Positions 35,401 to 42,910 of a stretch of 42,910 nt of DNA are shown here, piece after piece; the stretch's first letter is position 1; each line of letters begins with the position of its first letter. Below the pieces are notes generated by a model that was not told the origin of the DNA, ran no database searches, and was given only the letters and a program-made list of their open reading frames with translations. This stretch comes from Variovorax sp. (GTDB lineage: Bacteria > Pseudomonadota > Gammaproteobacteria > Burkholderiales > Burkholderiaceae_C), in the NCBI GenBank assembly GCA_025352265.1, contig JANXTS010000088.1, positions 1 through 42,910 of the forward strand, in the 5' to 3' direction. A program made the translations under genes and the position numbers.

Positions 35401-37641
35401 CGTGCACGCGACAAGGAATTGTTGAAGGCACGACTGGCACGTCTCTGCACCAGATCGCCGGCGTTGACAGAAGCCATCGCTGCGTCGGTCGACATGCTGA
35501 ACCGTGAAGACGCGCGCGATCAGTTGCACGCGCTGATCGAAGCGCAGGCCTACCGCCTGGCCTACTGGCGGGTTGCGGCAGACGAGATCAACTACCGGCG
35601 CTTCTTCGACATCAACGACCTCGCCGCGTTGCGCATGGAGCGCGAAGAGGTGTTCGAGGCCACGCAATCTTTCGCCTTGGACCTCGCTGCGGCCGGCGTG
35701 GTGGATGGCTTGCGCATAGACCATCCCGACGGGTTGTACGACCCGGCGCGCTACTTCCTGCAATTGCAGCAAGGCTATGCGCGGCGAGCGCGACTGACCT
35801 TGTCCGATGTGGATGCGCAGGGCCGACCGGCGCGCCCGCTCTACGTCGTCGCCGAGAAGATCGCGGCGGCTAACGAAGAGGTGCCGGAGAGCTGGCACGT
35901 GCACGGCACCACCGGCTATCGTTTTGCCAATGTCGCTAACGGCGTGCTGGTCGATGCTGCGGCGGCGCCTGAAGTAGAACGCATCTGGCGTGCCTTCAGT
36001 GGCGTCGATGCGCGCTTCGAGGCGCTGTCGCATGTCGGTAAACGCGACGTGATTCGCACTGCACTGGCGTCCGAACTCAACGTGCTCGCGACGGAGCTGG
36101 TGCGCCTCGCGCGCGCCGACCGCAGCACGCGCGACTACACGCTCAACGCGCTGCGCCGTGCGCTGTCCGAGGTCGCGGTATGTTTGCCGGTGTACCGCAC
36201 GTACTTCGTCGACAGCGCTTCGGAGCAAGACCAACACTTCATCGCGCGGGCGGTGGACGAGGCGCGTCGCCAGAGCCAGGATTCCGATTTGTCGGTGTTC
36301 GACTTCGTGCATCAGAGCCTGCTGGGCGAAGCCGTGCCGCTGGCATCGTCCGAGCTGCAAGGGCGCGTGCGCCATTTCGCGCGGCGCTTCCAGCAGTTCA
36401 GCGCGCCGGTGTCTGCCAAGGGCGTCGAAGACACCGCCTTCTATCGATACTTCCCGCTGAGTTCGCTCAACGAAGTGGGTGGCGAGCCCGGCACCTTTGG
36501 CATGACGGTGGCCGAGTTTCACCTTGCAAGTGCAGACCGTGCGCTGCGCTGGCCGCACACCATGCTGGCAACGTCGACGCACGACAACAAGCGCTCAGAA
36601 GACGTGCGTAACCGCATCGATGTGCTTTCGGAAATGCCGGCTGCGTGGCAGTCAGCCTTGACGCGATGGTCAGAAATGAACCAACGGGTGCGCGACCGGC
36701 TCGAAGCCGATGGTGCACCGGCCGGAGCCCCATCGCGCACCGACGAGTACCTGCTCTACCAAACGCTGCTCGGTACGTTGCCGCCCGGTGGACTCGATGA
36801 CGAGACGCTCGCGCCGTATGTCGAGCGCATCGTGCAGTACCTGTTGAAGGCAGCGCGCGAATCGAAATCGCACACGCGATGGACCTCGCCCAACGAGGCC
36901 TACGAATCGGCGCTCGATGGCTTCGTACGCGGGCTGCTGGCCAGCGTGCAGGGCAACGCGTTCCTGCAGGATCTGCAGCGTTTTGGCGATACCGTGGCCT
37001 GGTTGGGTGCGTGGAACAGCATTACCTTGATGTTGCTCAAGTACGGCTCGCCGGGCGTGCCCGATCTGTACCAGGGCAACGAGTTGATGGACTTGAGCCT
37101 GGTCGACCCGGACAACCGGCGACCGGTCGATTACGAGTGCCGGCAACGCTGGCTTCAACAGCTCGATGATTTGCCGCAAGGGCAGGATCTCGCAGATGAA
37201 GTGGCCGCACTCGCAGGCGCGCCGCACGATGGTCGGGCCAAGCTGTGGGTGGTGCGGCGTTTCCTGGCATTGCGCCGCGACAAGGCAGCGCTGTTTCGCG
37301 ATGGCGGCTATATGCCGCTCGGCATCGATGGCCCCAAGTCTGAACATGCGATTGCGTTCGAACGGCGGCTCGACGACGACGTGCTCATCGTCGCTGCGGT
37401 CCGTCGTTTCGCCGGCCTCACTGCGACGACCGGGCCTGACGGTGGCGTACCGGTCTTGCCGGGTGGCGAGGTCTGGCAAGGCACGGTGCTCCGGATGCCG
37501 AATGCGTTGGAGGGCAGCGCGTGGGAAAACTTGCTGACCGGCGAACGCCTGGTCGTCGTGCAAGGTGCGCTGCAACTGTCGTCGCTGTTCGGCAAGTTCC
37601 CCGGTGCGGCGCTCGTGCCGTGGGCTGATCGGTCGACTTGA
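32425..37641 (+). CDS. 4-alpha-glucanotransferase / malto-oligosyltrehalose synthase fusion
   Basis: A 1738-residue fusion. Residues 1-~765 are MalQ (amylomaltase, GH77), which disproportionates maltodextrins; it has its N-terminal beta domain, Asp515 (LRIDHVMGLMR) and Glu563 (VVGEDLGTV). From ~769 (VPRATYRLQFHKDFGF) to the end is TreY (GH13_26), which turns the reducing end of a maltodextrin into a trehalosyl end; it has Asp1099 (LRIDHPDGLYDP) and Glu1144 (VVAEKIAA). Both halves are full length and joined by a short Ala-rich linker (about 748-768). ATG 32425 follows CAGGAG by 7 bases inside treZ. The fusion lets MalQ lengthen chains and pass them to TreY. Confidence 0.94.
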   Translation: MSDPRAHNDIEAVQRLCAHLGISTDYHDVWGNHHRVAREHLVSLLVEFDVVLDDTLDATAALDAALRADWSETLPPVLAMQSDSAEWSIALRLPATAHQVRWRLEEEGGPVHSGDIDARSLPDSAYAELDGAGWYERRLTMTLRLPAGYHRFSVEGDAAPHGGTVQNADAYMRATTLVISAPEQCHRPTALQGDGRVWGPAVQLYSLRSQHNWGIGDFGDLAQLVGIMAERGADIIGLSPLHALFSHNPAHASPYSPSSRQQINVLYIDVQAVDEFNACEPARRLVRSASFQSRLAELRATSLVDYPGVAAAKFEVLELLFAHFRAQHVSADGKSVPTHSRSTRGKAFFAFVEERGEALRRHALFEALQAHFHLIDPSIWGWPVWPEAYRDPASPAVAAFAAEHADRLLFQLYLQWVAVEQLVRVNARCKALGLGIGLFLDLAVSVDRGGSDVWGEPSAFGAGASVGAPPDEFNPNGQSWGLPPLRPDHLRASGYRIFIETLRANMRGAGALRIDHVMGLMRLFWVPQGRTARDGAYVHYALHEMMAIVALESQRNHCMVVGEDLGTVADAMRAALSRSEVHSYRLLYFERWPNGDFKAPGEYPRHALVAVSTHDLATLAGWWSSHDLRLRWQLGLFLDQQTFEKQLLDRAQERVRLLLAVQHAGLLTGAQVAEATGSQTLPALAVQAVHSYLAMASSALMLVQLEDALGSVEQANLPGTTDQQPNWRRKLPIDLDAIGADGDSRKLFDAMARLRPRAAAAGSALAAGVPTRVPRATYRLQFHKDFGFDDAVRILPYLAQLGVSHIYCSPIQRTRAGSMHGYDVVAHDEINPEIGGAEGFARFIGALREHGLGQLLDMVPNHMGVLGADNAWWLDVLENGQASHFAQHFDIDWQPLNVELTGKVLLPVLGGHYGEVLQNGEIALRFDVAQGSLALNYFEHRLPLAPESYADVLLRASLQVDDDDVAAGAASIASAFGHLPGRHETEPQSRAERARDKELLKARLARLCTRSPALTEAIAASVDMLNREDARDQLHALIEAQAYRLAYWRVAADEINYRRFFDINDLAALRMEREEVFEATQSFALDLAAAGVVDGLRIDHPDGLYDPARYFLQLQQGYARRARLTLSDVDAQGRPARPLYVVAEKIAAANEEVPESWHVHGTTGYRFANVANGVLVDAAAAPEVERIWRAFSGVDARFEALSHVGKRDVIRTALASELNVLATELVRLARADRSTRDYTLNALRRALSEVAVCLPVYRTYFVDSASEQDQHFIARAVDEARRQSQDSDLSVFDFVHQSLLGEAVPLASSELQGRVRHFARRFQQFSAPVSAKGVEDTAFYRYFPLSSLNEVGGEPGTFGMTVAEFHLASADRALRWPHTMLATSTHDNKRSEDVRNRIDVLSEMPAAWQSALTRWSEMNQRVRDRLEADGAPAGAPSRTDEYLLYQTLLGTLPPGGLDDETLAPYVERIVQYLLKAARESKSHTRWTSPNEAYESALDGFVRGLLASVQGNAFLQDLQRFGDTVAWLGAWNSITLMLLKYGSPGVPDLYQGNELMDLSLVDPDNRRPVDYECRQRWLQQLDDLPQGQDLADEVAALAGAPHDGRAKLWVVRRFLALRRDKAALFRDGGYMPLGIDGPKSEHAIAFERRLDDDVLIVAAVRRFAGLTATTGPDGGVPVLPGGEVWQGTVLRMPNALEGSAWENLLTGERLVVVQGALQLSSLFGKFPGAALVPWADRST

Positions 37642-37670
37642 CGCGTCGATTGCTCAGCAAATGCCGAGCA

Positions 37671-39287
37671 TCACAGCAAGTCGCTCGGCACGAACCAAGA
37701 GAAGAACAGCAGCTTGAGCCGCACGATCATGCTGGCCTCGGGCTCGTCGTCGGTGACGTCGCCCGTGCCGTCAGTACTGAACCACTGAACCTGATCGGTG
37801 CCGGGTTTTAAACCCAAGCGGTACACGCCCTGCGCTTCGTCGATTTGGAACGCTTCGATCAGTTGGTGCGCGAGCTCGAAGCTTTGCACCCGCACTCCCA
37901 ATTCGGTATTCAGCCGGGCCGAGCGAGGATCAAAATTCATCGAACCGACCAGCACCGATTCGCGATCGATCAGTGCGAGCTTGGCGTGCAGCCGGCCGCG
38001 TGATTGTGCGAACGTCTTGCGCAAGTTGAGGCTGCGTTTGATTTGCGCCGAGCTGACTTCGTACAGCTCGACGCCGAGCTTCAGCATCGCGACTCGGTAG
38101 TTGTTGTAGTTGATGTTGACCAGCGGCTCGTCGGTGTCTGCGAGCGAATTGGTCCCCACAGTCATGCTGACGCCGCGCCCCCGCAGCTGCCGCATCTGCG
38201 CGAGGCCGGCCTCGCCTGGGATGAAATAGGGTGAGATCACCACGATGTCCGACTTGGCGGTGTCGAAGAGCGCATGCGTTCGCTCGGCCAGCGTCTGGGG
38301 CGTACTAAAGCGACCGGTGATGGAGCTGCCGCTGCCTTCGTCGAGCGCCTTCAGCGGACTGTCGGCGGCCGCGGCGGCGCTGGCACGGATTAGGTCGATA
38401 CGGCCCCGCGCCAAGGCCGCGCCGATGGGCGCATCGCCGAACATGTCGGCGTCGGGCACGGGCGCCAAGTCTGGTGCCAACGACAGTGCGGTCAAAGTGT
38501 CGAAGCGGGTGCGTAGCTGTTCTTGCGTGGCGTTCGGCACGGCGATGCGCGTCAACGAATAGACCACCTCGCTGTTCCAGTAAGTGTCGAAGAGCGCCGA
38601 TAGTTCGGTTACGACCGGCCCGGCCATCATCAGGTCGAGATCGATGAAGTTGTCGCCAGCGCCGCGCAGGAAGTACTCGTCGGCGAGGTTGCGACCGCCT
38701 GCGATTGCCATTGCACCGTCGGCCACGAACAGCTTGTTGTGCATGCGGTGATTGAGTCGCCGAAACTCGCTGGCAAAGCTGATCCAGCGCGTCGCCATGC
38801 TTTCACGGCCGGAAGCGAAAGGATTGAACAGGCGCACTTCGACATTGGGATATGACGCCAGGCCGAGCAGCATTGCGTCGAGGCCGGCGGTATAGAAATC
38901 GTCCAGCAGCAAGCGCACCCGTACACCGCGCGAAGCAGCGTTGCGAAGCTCGCGCAAGATCAACTTGCCGGTCTTGTCGTTGCCGAGCAGGTAGTACTGC
39001 AAGTCGAGTGACGACTGGGCGTGGCGGATGAGTTGCAGCCGCGCGTCGAGGGCGAAATCGGGTTGCGGCAGGGCGCGGATGCCCGACAGGGCAGCGGTGC
39101 CGTTAGGTGGCTCGGCTCGGTATGGAGCGGTGATGCGCCCAAGTTCTGTCGTGGTCGACGCTGCGATCGCATGTACTGGCGGCGCGGTCGAGGGTGGCGG
39201 CAAACTGGCGCAGGCGCTGAGCAGCAGCACGGTCAGGGCGAATGCCCAGCGCCACAAGGACGAGCTGCAGTGAAGGAAGGTGTGCAT
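37671..39287 (-). CDS. Phospholipase D-family cardiolipin synthase-like lipoprotein
   Basis: A 538-residue protein with two HKD motifs: HNKLFVADGAMAIAGGRN (His183) and HAKLALIDRESVLVGSMN (His434). These are the two half-sites of a phospholipase D active centre. The layout, including DLQYYLLGNDKTG near the start of the first domain, fits the ClsC/YmdC cardiolipin synthase group. The N-terminus has a lipoprotein signal with LLSAC and Cys26, so it is probably anchored in the envelope. ATG 39287 is the start consistent with that signal. It converges on malQ/treY with a 29-base gap holding only a weak 5-bp hairpin. Confidence 0.85.
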   Translation of the reverse strand: MHTFLHCSSSLWRWAFALTVLLLSACASLPPPSTAPPVHAIAASTTTELGRITAPYRAEPPNGTAALSGIRALPQPDFALDARLQLIRHAQSSLDLQYYLLGNDKTGKLILRELRNAASRGVRVRLLLDDFYTAGLDAMLLGLASYPNVEVRLFNPFASGRESMATRWISFASEFRRLNHRMHNKLFVADGAMAIAGGRNLADEYFLRGAGDNFIDLDLMMAGPVVTELSALFDTYWNSEVVYSLTRIAVPNATQEQLRTRFDTLTALSLAPDLAPVPDADMFGDAPIGAALARGRIDLIRASAAAAADSPLKALDEGSGSSITGRFSTPQTLAERTHALFDTAKSDIVVISPYFIPGEAGLAQMRQLRGRGVSMTVGTNSLADTDEPLVNINYNNYRVAMLKLGVELYEVSSAQIKRSLNLRKTFAQSRGRLHAKLALIDRESVLVGSMNFDPRSARLNTELGVRVQSFELAHQLIEAFQIDEAQGVYRLGLKPGTDQVQWFSTDGTGDVTDDEPEASMIVRLKLLFFSWFVPSDLL

Positions 39288-39385
39288 GCAGATCCGGCAG
39301 GTGAAGGCGATGAGGGGATCGGGATCGTATTGGCCCGGGAACCGGAGCATATGCGGGTGCGGACGCCTGCAGCAAAATCGATTCG

Positions 39386-41539
39386 ATGAAACGACACCTG
39401 CTGAAGATCACCGCTCTCCAGTCGATCACTGTGCTGCTGGCGCAAGGACTCGCGAGCGCCCCGGCCGGTGCGCAAACCGGCGCGGGGACGGCCCCCACGT
39501 TGCCTACGTTGCCCGCAATCACCGTGTCGACGCCCCGTGGCGCTGCTTCGCCTTTCGATGTCGCCGGCTCGGTCGACCGCGTCGACGGCAGCGATCTGCG
39601 CAACGACAAGCTGCAGGTCAACCTGTCGGAAAGCCTGGGCGCAGTCCCTGGTCTGCTGGTGCAGAACCGTCAAAACTACGCGCAGGATTTGCAGCTGTCG
39701 GTCCGCGGCTTCGGTGCTCGATCGACTTTTGGCGTGCGTGGGGTGCGCATCTACGTCGACGGCATCCCGGCCACGCTGCCAGATGGGCAAGGTCAAACCT
39801 CGAACATCGACATCGGCTCGGCCGATCGCGTCGAGGTGTTGCGCGGACCTTTCTCGGCGCTCTACGGCAACTCGGCGGGCGGCGTGATGCAGGTATTCAC
39901 AGAAGACGGAGAGGGCCCGCCAAAACTCAGTTATTCGTTTGCCGCGGGCGCATATGGTGCGTTGCGCCAAAGCACGAAGGTGAGCGGATCGTCCGGTGCC
40001 GTCGACTACTTGCTGAGCGGCAGCCACTTCAGCATCGACGGCTATCGTCAGCACAGCGCAGCGCAACGCGACATCGTCAACGGCAAGCTCGGCATCGTGC
40101 TGGACAACGGCGACAAGCTCACGCTGGTGGTCAACAGCGTGCATCTGAAAGCGCAGGACGCGCTCGGCCTTACGGCGGACCAATACGCGATGGCGCCCCG
40201 CAGCGCGCCGCTGGCGGTGCAATACGACACGCGCAAGACAGTGGATCAGACGCAGGCCGGCCTCACGTATGAGCGACGCATCGATGCATCGCAAACGCTG
40301 CGCCTGATGCTCTACACGGGCGAGCGAAAGACGACGCAGTTCCAGGCGATTCCGCCATCGGCTCAACTGAATCCGCTGCAGTCGGGCGGCGTGATCGGGC
40401 TGGCGCGCGATTACGGCGGCATCGACCTGCGCTGGTCTGCCAAGTTGCAACTCGCCGACCGGCCCTTGGACATCGTCGCGGGCCTGGCGTACGACAGCTT
40501 GCACGAATGGCGTATGGGCTATGAAAACTACATCGGTCGTGTCACTACGCCCATCCTCGGCGTGCAGGGGCGGCTGCGTCGCAACGAGCGCAACACCGTG
40601 TGGAACCTGGACCCTTACGCGCAGGCGACGTGGCAGTTCGCGGAGCGCTGGACGCTGGAGGCGGGCGTGCGGCGCAGCGCCGTGCACTTCGATTCACAAG
40701 ACCGCTACATCCTTGGCGTCAACGGCAATGACAGCGGCAGCGCGCGCTATGAGAAGACGCTGCCCGTGGCTTCGTTGCGGTTCCAGGCCACGCCGGACGT
40801 GGCGTTGTACGCCTCGGCCGGCCGAGGCTTCGAAACCCCAACGCTCAACGAGCTGGCGTACCGCGCCAGCGGCGCAAGCGGACTCAACTTTGCGCTGCAG
40901 CCCGCTGTCAACGACAGTGTGGAGGTGGGCGCCAAGGCCAAGGTCGGCGGTGGTTTGCTTACCGCCGCATTGTTCCGCACGGGAACGCGCGACGAAATCG
41001 TGACCAACACCAACATCGGTGGTCGAGCGACCTTTCAGAACGCGGGGCGCACGCGTCGCGATGGGTTCGAGTTGGGATGGCAGCATGAAACCGCGAGCTA
41101 TTGGCGCACGCAACTCGCCTACACCTTGCTCGATGCACGCTATCGGGATCGGTTTTGCTCGCCGTCACCTTGCGTCGCGAGCAGTACGGTGGCTGCCGGC
41201 AATCGCATGCCAGGCATTGCGAGGCAATCGGTCTTCGCGTCGTTCGGATGGGCGCCGCCCGAAGGCTGGCATGCCGGCGCAGAGTTGCGGGCGCTCAGCC
41301 GCATCCAGGCCAACGACGTCAACACGGCCGGCGCGCCAGGCTACATGCTGGCCGCGCTGCAAGCGGGCTATGTGAAGCGTCTCGAGCACTGGGAGCTGAA
41401 CGCGTTCGCGCGGGTCGACAACCTGTTCAACCGACGCTACATCGGCTCGGTCATCGTGAACGAAGGCAATGCGCGTTACTACGAGCCGGCACCCGGCCGT
41501 AACTGGACCGTGGGGGCGGGCGCGTCGTATCGCTTCTAA
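39386..41539 (+). CDS. pqqU: TonB-dependent receptor, PqqU/YncD-like (PQQ uptake)
   Basis: A 717-residue outer-membrane receptor: signal peptide 1-29, TonB-box-like PAITVSTPR at about 43-51, plug domain and 22-strand barrel ending in YRF. The plug segment VQNRQNYAQDLQLSVRGFG and the next blocks YVDGIPATLPDGQGQTSNID and EVLRGPFSALYGN match E. coli YncD (PqqU) almost residue for residue. So do the barrel blocks GRGFETPTLNEL, NRMPGIAR and VIVNEGNARYYEPAPGRN. PqqU takes up the redox cofactor pyrroloquinoline quinone. It is divergent from the cardiolipin synthase gene across 98 bases, in which no riboswitch was recognised. Confidence 0.85.
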   Translation: MKRHLLKITALQSITVLLAQGLASAPAGAQTGAGTAPTLPTLPAITVSTPRGAASPFDVAGSVDRVDGSDLRNDKLQVNLSESLGAVPGLLVQNRQNYAQDLQLSVRGFGARSTFGVRGVRIYVDGIPATLPDGQGQTSNIDIGSADRVEVLRGPFSALYGNSAGGVMQVFTEDGEGPPKLSYSFAAGAYGALRQSTKVSGSSGAVDYLLSGSHFSIDGYRQHSAAQRDIVNGKLGIVLDNGDKLTLVVNSVHLKAQDALGLTADQYAMAPRSAPLAVQYDTRKTVDQTQAGLTYERRIDASQTLRLMLYTGERKTTQFQAIPPSAQLNPLQSGGVIGLARDYGGIDLRWSAKLQLADRPLDIVAGLAYDSLHEWRMGYENYIGRVTTPILGVQGRLRRNERNTVWNLDPYAQATWQFAERWTLEAGVRRSAVHFDSQDRYILGVNGNDSGSARYEKTLPVASLRFQATPDVALYASAGRGFETPTLNELAYRASGASGLNFALQPAVNDSVEVGAKAKVGGGLLTAALFRTGTRDEIVTNTNIGGRATFQNAGRTRRDGFELGWQHETASYWRTQLAYTLLDARYRDRFCSPSPCVASSTVAAGNRMPGIARQSVFASFGWAPPEGWHAGAELRALSRIQANDVNTAGAPGYMLAALQAGYVKRLEHWELNAFARVDNLFNRRYIGSVIVNEGNARYYEPAPGRNWTVGAGASYRF

Positions 41540-41716
41540 AGCGACGCGCGACGATGGCGCGGCTGGCAATGGGCTGCGAGTTTCCGGGGGCAAGGTGGCT
41601 GCTAGTTCCGCGCAGCGGCGCCCCGAGCTACTCTGCAAGCCAAGTGGAGTTCGCGAAGCCATTGAACAATGTCGATACTTTGCGAGCCCGATCTCCAACC
41701 CATTCAGAGACTTTCT

Positions 41717-41899
41717 ATGCCAGACGACGAACGCTGCTGCGGAACCGGCACCTGCATCATTGATGCGAGGGGCCTCTGCTGGTGCGGCCAGCAATGGGAT
41801 GGAGAAAAAATGTGCCGCCCCGACCAGACCGGAGCACCGTCCGGCACGCCAGATGCGCCGCAAAAGCAGCCGAACACCCAAGCCGATCCCCTTGACTGA
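41717..41899 (+). CDS. Small cysteine-rich protein, unknown function
   Basis: A 60-residue protein with six cysteines in the first 33 residues (7, 8, 13, 21, 23, 33) in the pattern CC-x4-C-x7-C-x-C-x9-C. The segment GTGTCIIDARGLCWCGQ is followed by WDGEKMC and a polar, proline-rich tail. No signal peptide or membrane segment was seen. The cysteine pattern suggests metal binding or disulfides. I recall similar short proteins in related Burkholderiales but cannot name a family. Starting at 41669 (MSILCEPD) would add 16 residues. It overlaps the DUF3429 frame. Confidence 0.6.
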   Translation: MPDDERCCGTGTCIIDARGLCWCGQQWDGEKMCRPDQTGAPSGTPDAPQKQPNTQADPLD

Positions 41900-42344
41900 A
41901 TCTGCTCACCAGAGCCCGAGCGGTTGGGCACAGGCGCTCGGCTACGGCGGCCTGATTCCGTTCGTGAGCCTCGCTGTGGCGGTCTGGACGCTGGAGCCTA
42001 TCGATCGTGCCCGCAGTCTTTCGGCCCTGCTGGCCTACGGCGCTTCCATCCTCGGTTTCATGGGCGCCGTCCACTGGGGTCTGGTCATGCGCGATGCGTC
42101 TGGTGGTCGGTCCACGCGCTCGCTCGTGTGGGGCGTGACGCCCGCTCTGGTCGCCTGGATCGCTCTGTTGGTCGACCCTGTGGTGGGCCTCTGGCTGGTT
42201 GCCGCCGGACTGTGGTCCTGTTTTGCGGTGGACCGCGTCACGTACCCGAACTTCGGAGTTCGCGGCTGGTTGCCGATGCGTTTGGTGCTGACCGTGGTTG
42301 CGAGCCTATGTTGCGCTGCGGGTGCGGTCAGGTTGATGCAATGA
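41853..42344 (+). CDS. DUF3429 membrane protein
   Basis: A protein of ~163 residues with four or five hydrophobic spans: GYGGLIPFVSLAVAVWTL, LLAYGASILGFMGAVHWGL, VWGVTPALVAWIALLV, GLWLVAAGLWSC and VLTVVASLCCAAG. The segment FMGAVHWGLVMRD is typical of DUF3429, an inner-membrane family of unknown function. The start is not clear: ATG 41853, ATG 41799 and TTG 41892 are in frame without good ribosome sites. TTG 41892 overlaps the stop of the small Cys-rich gene, consistent with coupling. Confidence 0.75.
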   Translation: MRRKSSRTPKPIPLTESAHQSPSGWAQALGYGGLIPFVSLAVAVWTLEPIDRARSLSALLAYGASILGFMGAVHWGLVMRDASGGRSTRSLVWGVTPALVAWIALLVDPVVGLWLVAAGLWSCFAVDRVTYPNFGVRGWLPMRLVLTVVASLCCAAGAVRLMQ

Positions 42345-42378
42345 ACGCGCGCCGATCTTCAGCGACGCGGGCCACGTG

Positions 42379-42648
42379 ATGCCGAGCCTCGACGCCGCCG
42401 TGTCCGCCCTCAGCGAGGCCGATGTCTCCCGCATCGTCGAAATGGCCTGGGAAGATCGCACTGCATTCGAGGCGATTGCGTTGCAGTTCGGTTTGAACGA
42501 CTCGGCCGTAGTCGCCCTCATGCGGCGACAGCTAAAGCCCGCGTCGTTCAAGACGTGGCGCAAACGAATGGCCGGTCGTGTGACCAAGCACGCGGCGTTG
42601 CGCAGCGTCGAAGTGCAGCGCCACCGTGCAACCAACACGCGACAGTAG
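42379..42648 (+). CDS. DUF2805 / TIGR03643 family protein
   Basis: An 89-residue small basic protein. The core LSEADVSRIVEMAWEDRTAF, then EAIALQFGLNDSAVVALMRR and FKTWRKRMAGR, matches the DUF2805 family. The segment looks like a helix-turn-helix, so nucleic-acid binding is possible but unproven. The stop is followed at once by a GCGGGC-TT-GCCCGC hairpin. Confidence 0.8.
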   Translation: MPSLDAAVSALSEADVSRIVEMAWEDRTAFEAIALQFGLNDSAVVALMRRQLKPASFKTWRKRMAGRVTKHAALRSVEVQRHRATNTRQ

Positions 42649-42661
42649 CGGGCTTGCCCGC
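42648..42661. terminator. Possible hairpin between convergent genes
   Basis: GCGGGC and GCCCGC form a perfect 6-bp arm pair around TT at the end of the DUF2805 gene and 23 bases from the metK stop. No T-tract follows on either strand, so termination is uncertain. Confidence 0.35.
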
Positions 42662-42684
42662 CGTAGGTCGTCGTATGCCTGGCT

Positions 42685-42910
42685 TACAGGCCAGCCGCTG
42701 CGCGCAGCTTGGGCGCGATGCTGGTGCTTTCCCAGGTGAACTCGGGTTCTTCACGGCCGAAGTGGCCGTAGGCGGCAGTCTTCTGGTAAATCGGGCGGAG
42801 CAGGTCGAGCATCTGGATGATCCCCTTGGGACGCAGGTCAAAATGCTCGCGCACCAGGGCGGCGATCTTCTCGTCGGAGATCAGGCCCGTGCCTTCGGTG
42901 TAGACCGTGA
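42685..42910 (-). CDS. metK: S-adenosylmethionine synthetase, C-terminal end only
   Basis: The gene continues beyond the right edge. The visible 74 residues read leftward and include [50 protein letters not shown] and TWES, the conserved C-terminal part of MetK, ending KLRAAAGL. MetK makes S-adenosylmethionine from methionine and ATP. Promoter and leader are outside the window. Confidence 0.95.

Noticed and set aside
37651..37670. TGCTC/GAGCA hairpin between malQ/treY and the cardiolipin synthase-like gene
   Set aside because: Only 5 bp of stem, a 10-base loop and no T-tract; too weak to call a terminator.
39288..39385. Possible cobalamin riboswitch before the TonB-dependent receptor
   Set aside because: No B12-box-like core is present, and the receptor matches PqqU rather than BtuB.
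41540..41716. Possible riboswitch or leader RNA in the 177 bases after the TonB receptor
   Set aside because: No conserved riboswitch core was recognised; the region shows only scattered GC-rich short pairs.
42341..42379. 12-codon frame (MNARRSSATRAT) between the DUF3429 and DUF2805 genes
   Set aside because: Arg-rich short frame that could arise by chance in GC-rich DNA; the overlap with both neighbours is suggestive but less regular than at 30526.

Overview
The window is GC-rich proteobacterial DNA with very dense coding, many 4-nt ATGA start/stop overlaps and very few gaps. The gene content (groESL behind a CIRCE element, a smo-type polyol ABC transporter, the GlgE/TreS trehalose-glucan set, an MXKDX-repeat protein beside a sulfite-oxidase-fold enzyme, and metK at the right edge) points to Burkholderiales, most likely a Variovorax-like member of the Comamonadaceae. 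This placement comes from protein resemblance and gene order, not from a search. No rRNA, tRNA, CRISPR array, insertion sequence or phage gene was seen, and no gene-free stretch exceeds 300 bases.

Layout. 1-2232: 3' end of an Fe(III)-type ABC permease, its ATPase and a HAD phosphatase. 2195-3001 (-): exported lipocalin. 3193-5711: transaldolase and glucose-6-phosphate isomerase, overlapping. 5787-6131: DUF805 membrane protein followed by a terminator. 6351-13837: polyol island with a sorbitol/mannitol/arabinitol ABC transporter (smoEFGK), D-arabinitol 4-dehydrogenase, sorbitol dehydrogenase and an AraC-family regulator. A REP-like inverted repeat pair lies between the binding-protein gene and the permease genes.

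13798-19550: an envelope redox island. A leftward operon encodes a cytochrome b, a Tat/lipobox molybdenum oxidoreductase, a methionine-rich MXKDX repeat peptide, a truncated DipZ-type redoxin and an exported MsrA. A divergent two-component system (OmpR-type regulator plus histidine kinase) sits beside it. I read this as a periplasmic methionine-oxidation sink and repair system, comparable to MrpX/YedY1 in Azospira and MsrPQ/HprRS in E. coli. It is the most interesting part of the window.

19716-21822 (-): groESL with a CIRCE operator. 21953-22264: DUF1488 protein. 22416-37641: a 15-kb storage and osmolyte block, glgB-glgE-treS/mak-(MscS-like channel)-treZ-malQ/treY. TreS converts trehalose and maltose into each other, the fused maltokinase makes maltose-1-phosphate, GlgE polymerises it and GlgB branches it. 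TreY and TreZ convert alpha-glucan back to trehalose, so both directions are encoded together.

37671-39287 (-): phospholipase-D-type cardiolipin synthase-like lipoprotein. 39386-41539: TonB-dependent receptor closely resembling E. coli YncD/PqqU (PQQ uptake). 41717-42648: a six-cysteine small protein, a DUF3429 membrane protein and a DUF2805/TIGR03643 protein. 42685-42910 (-): C-terminal end of metK.
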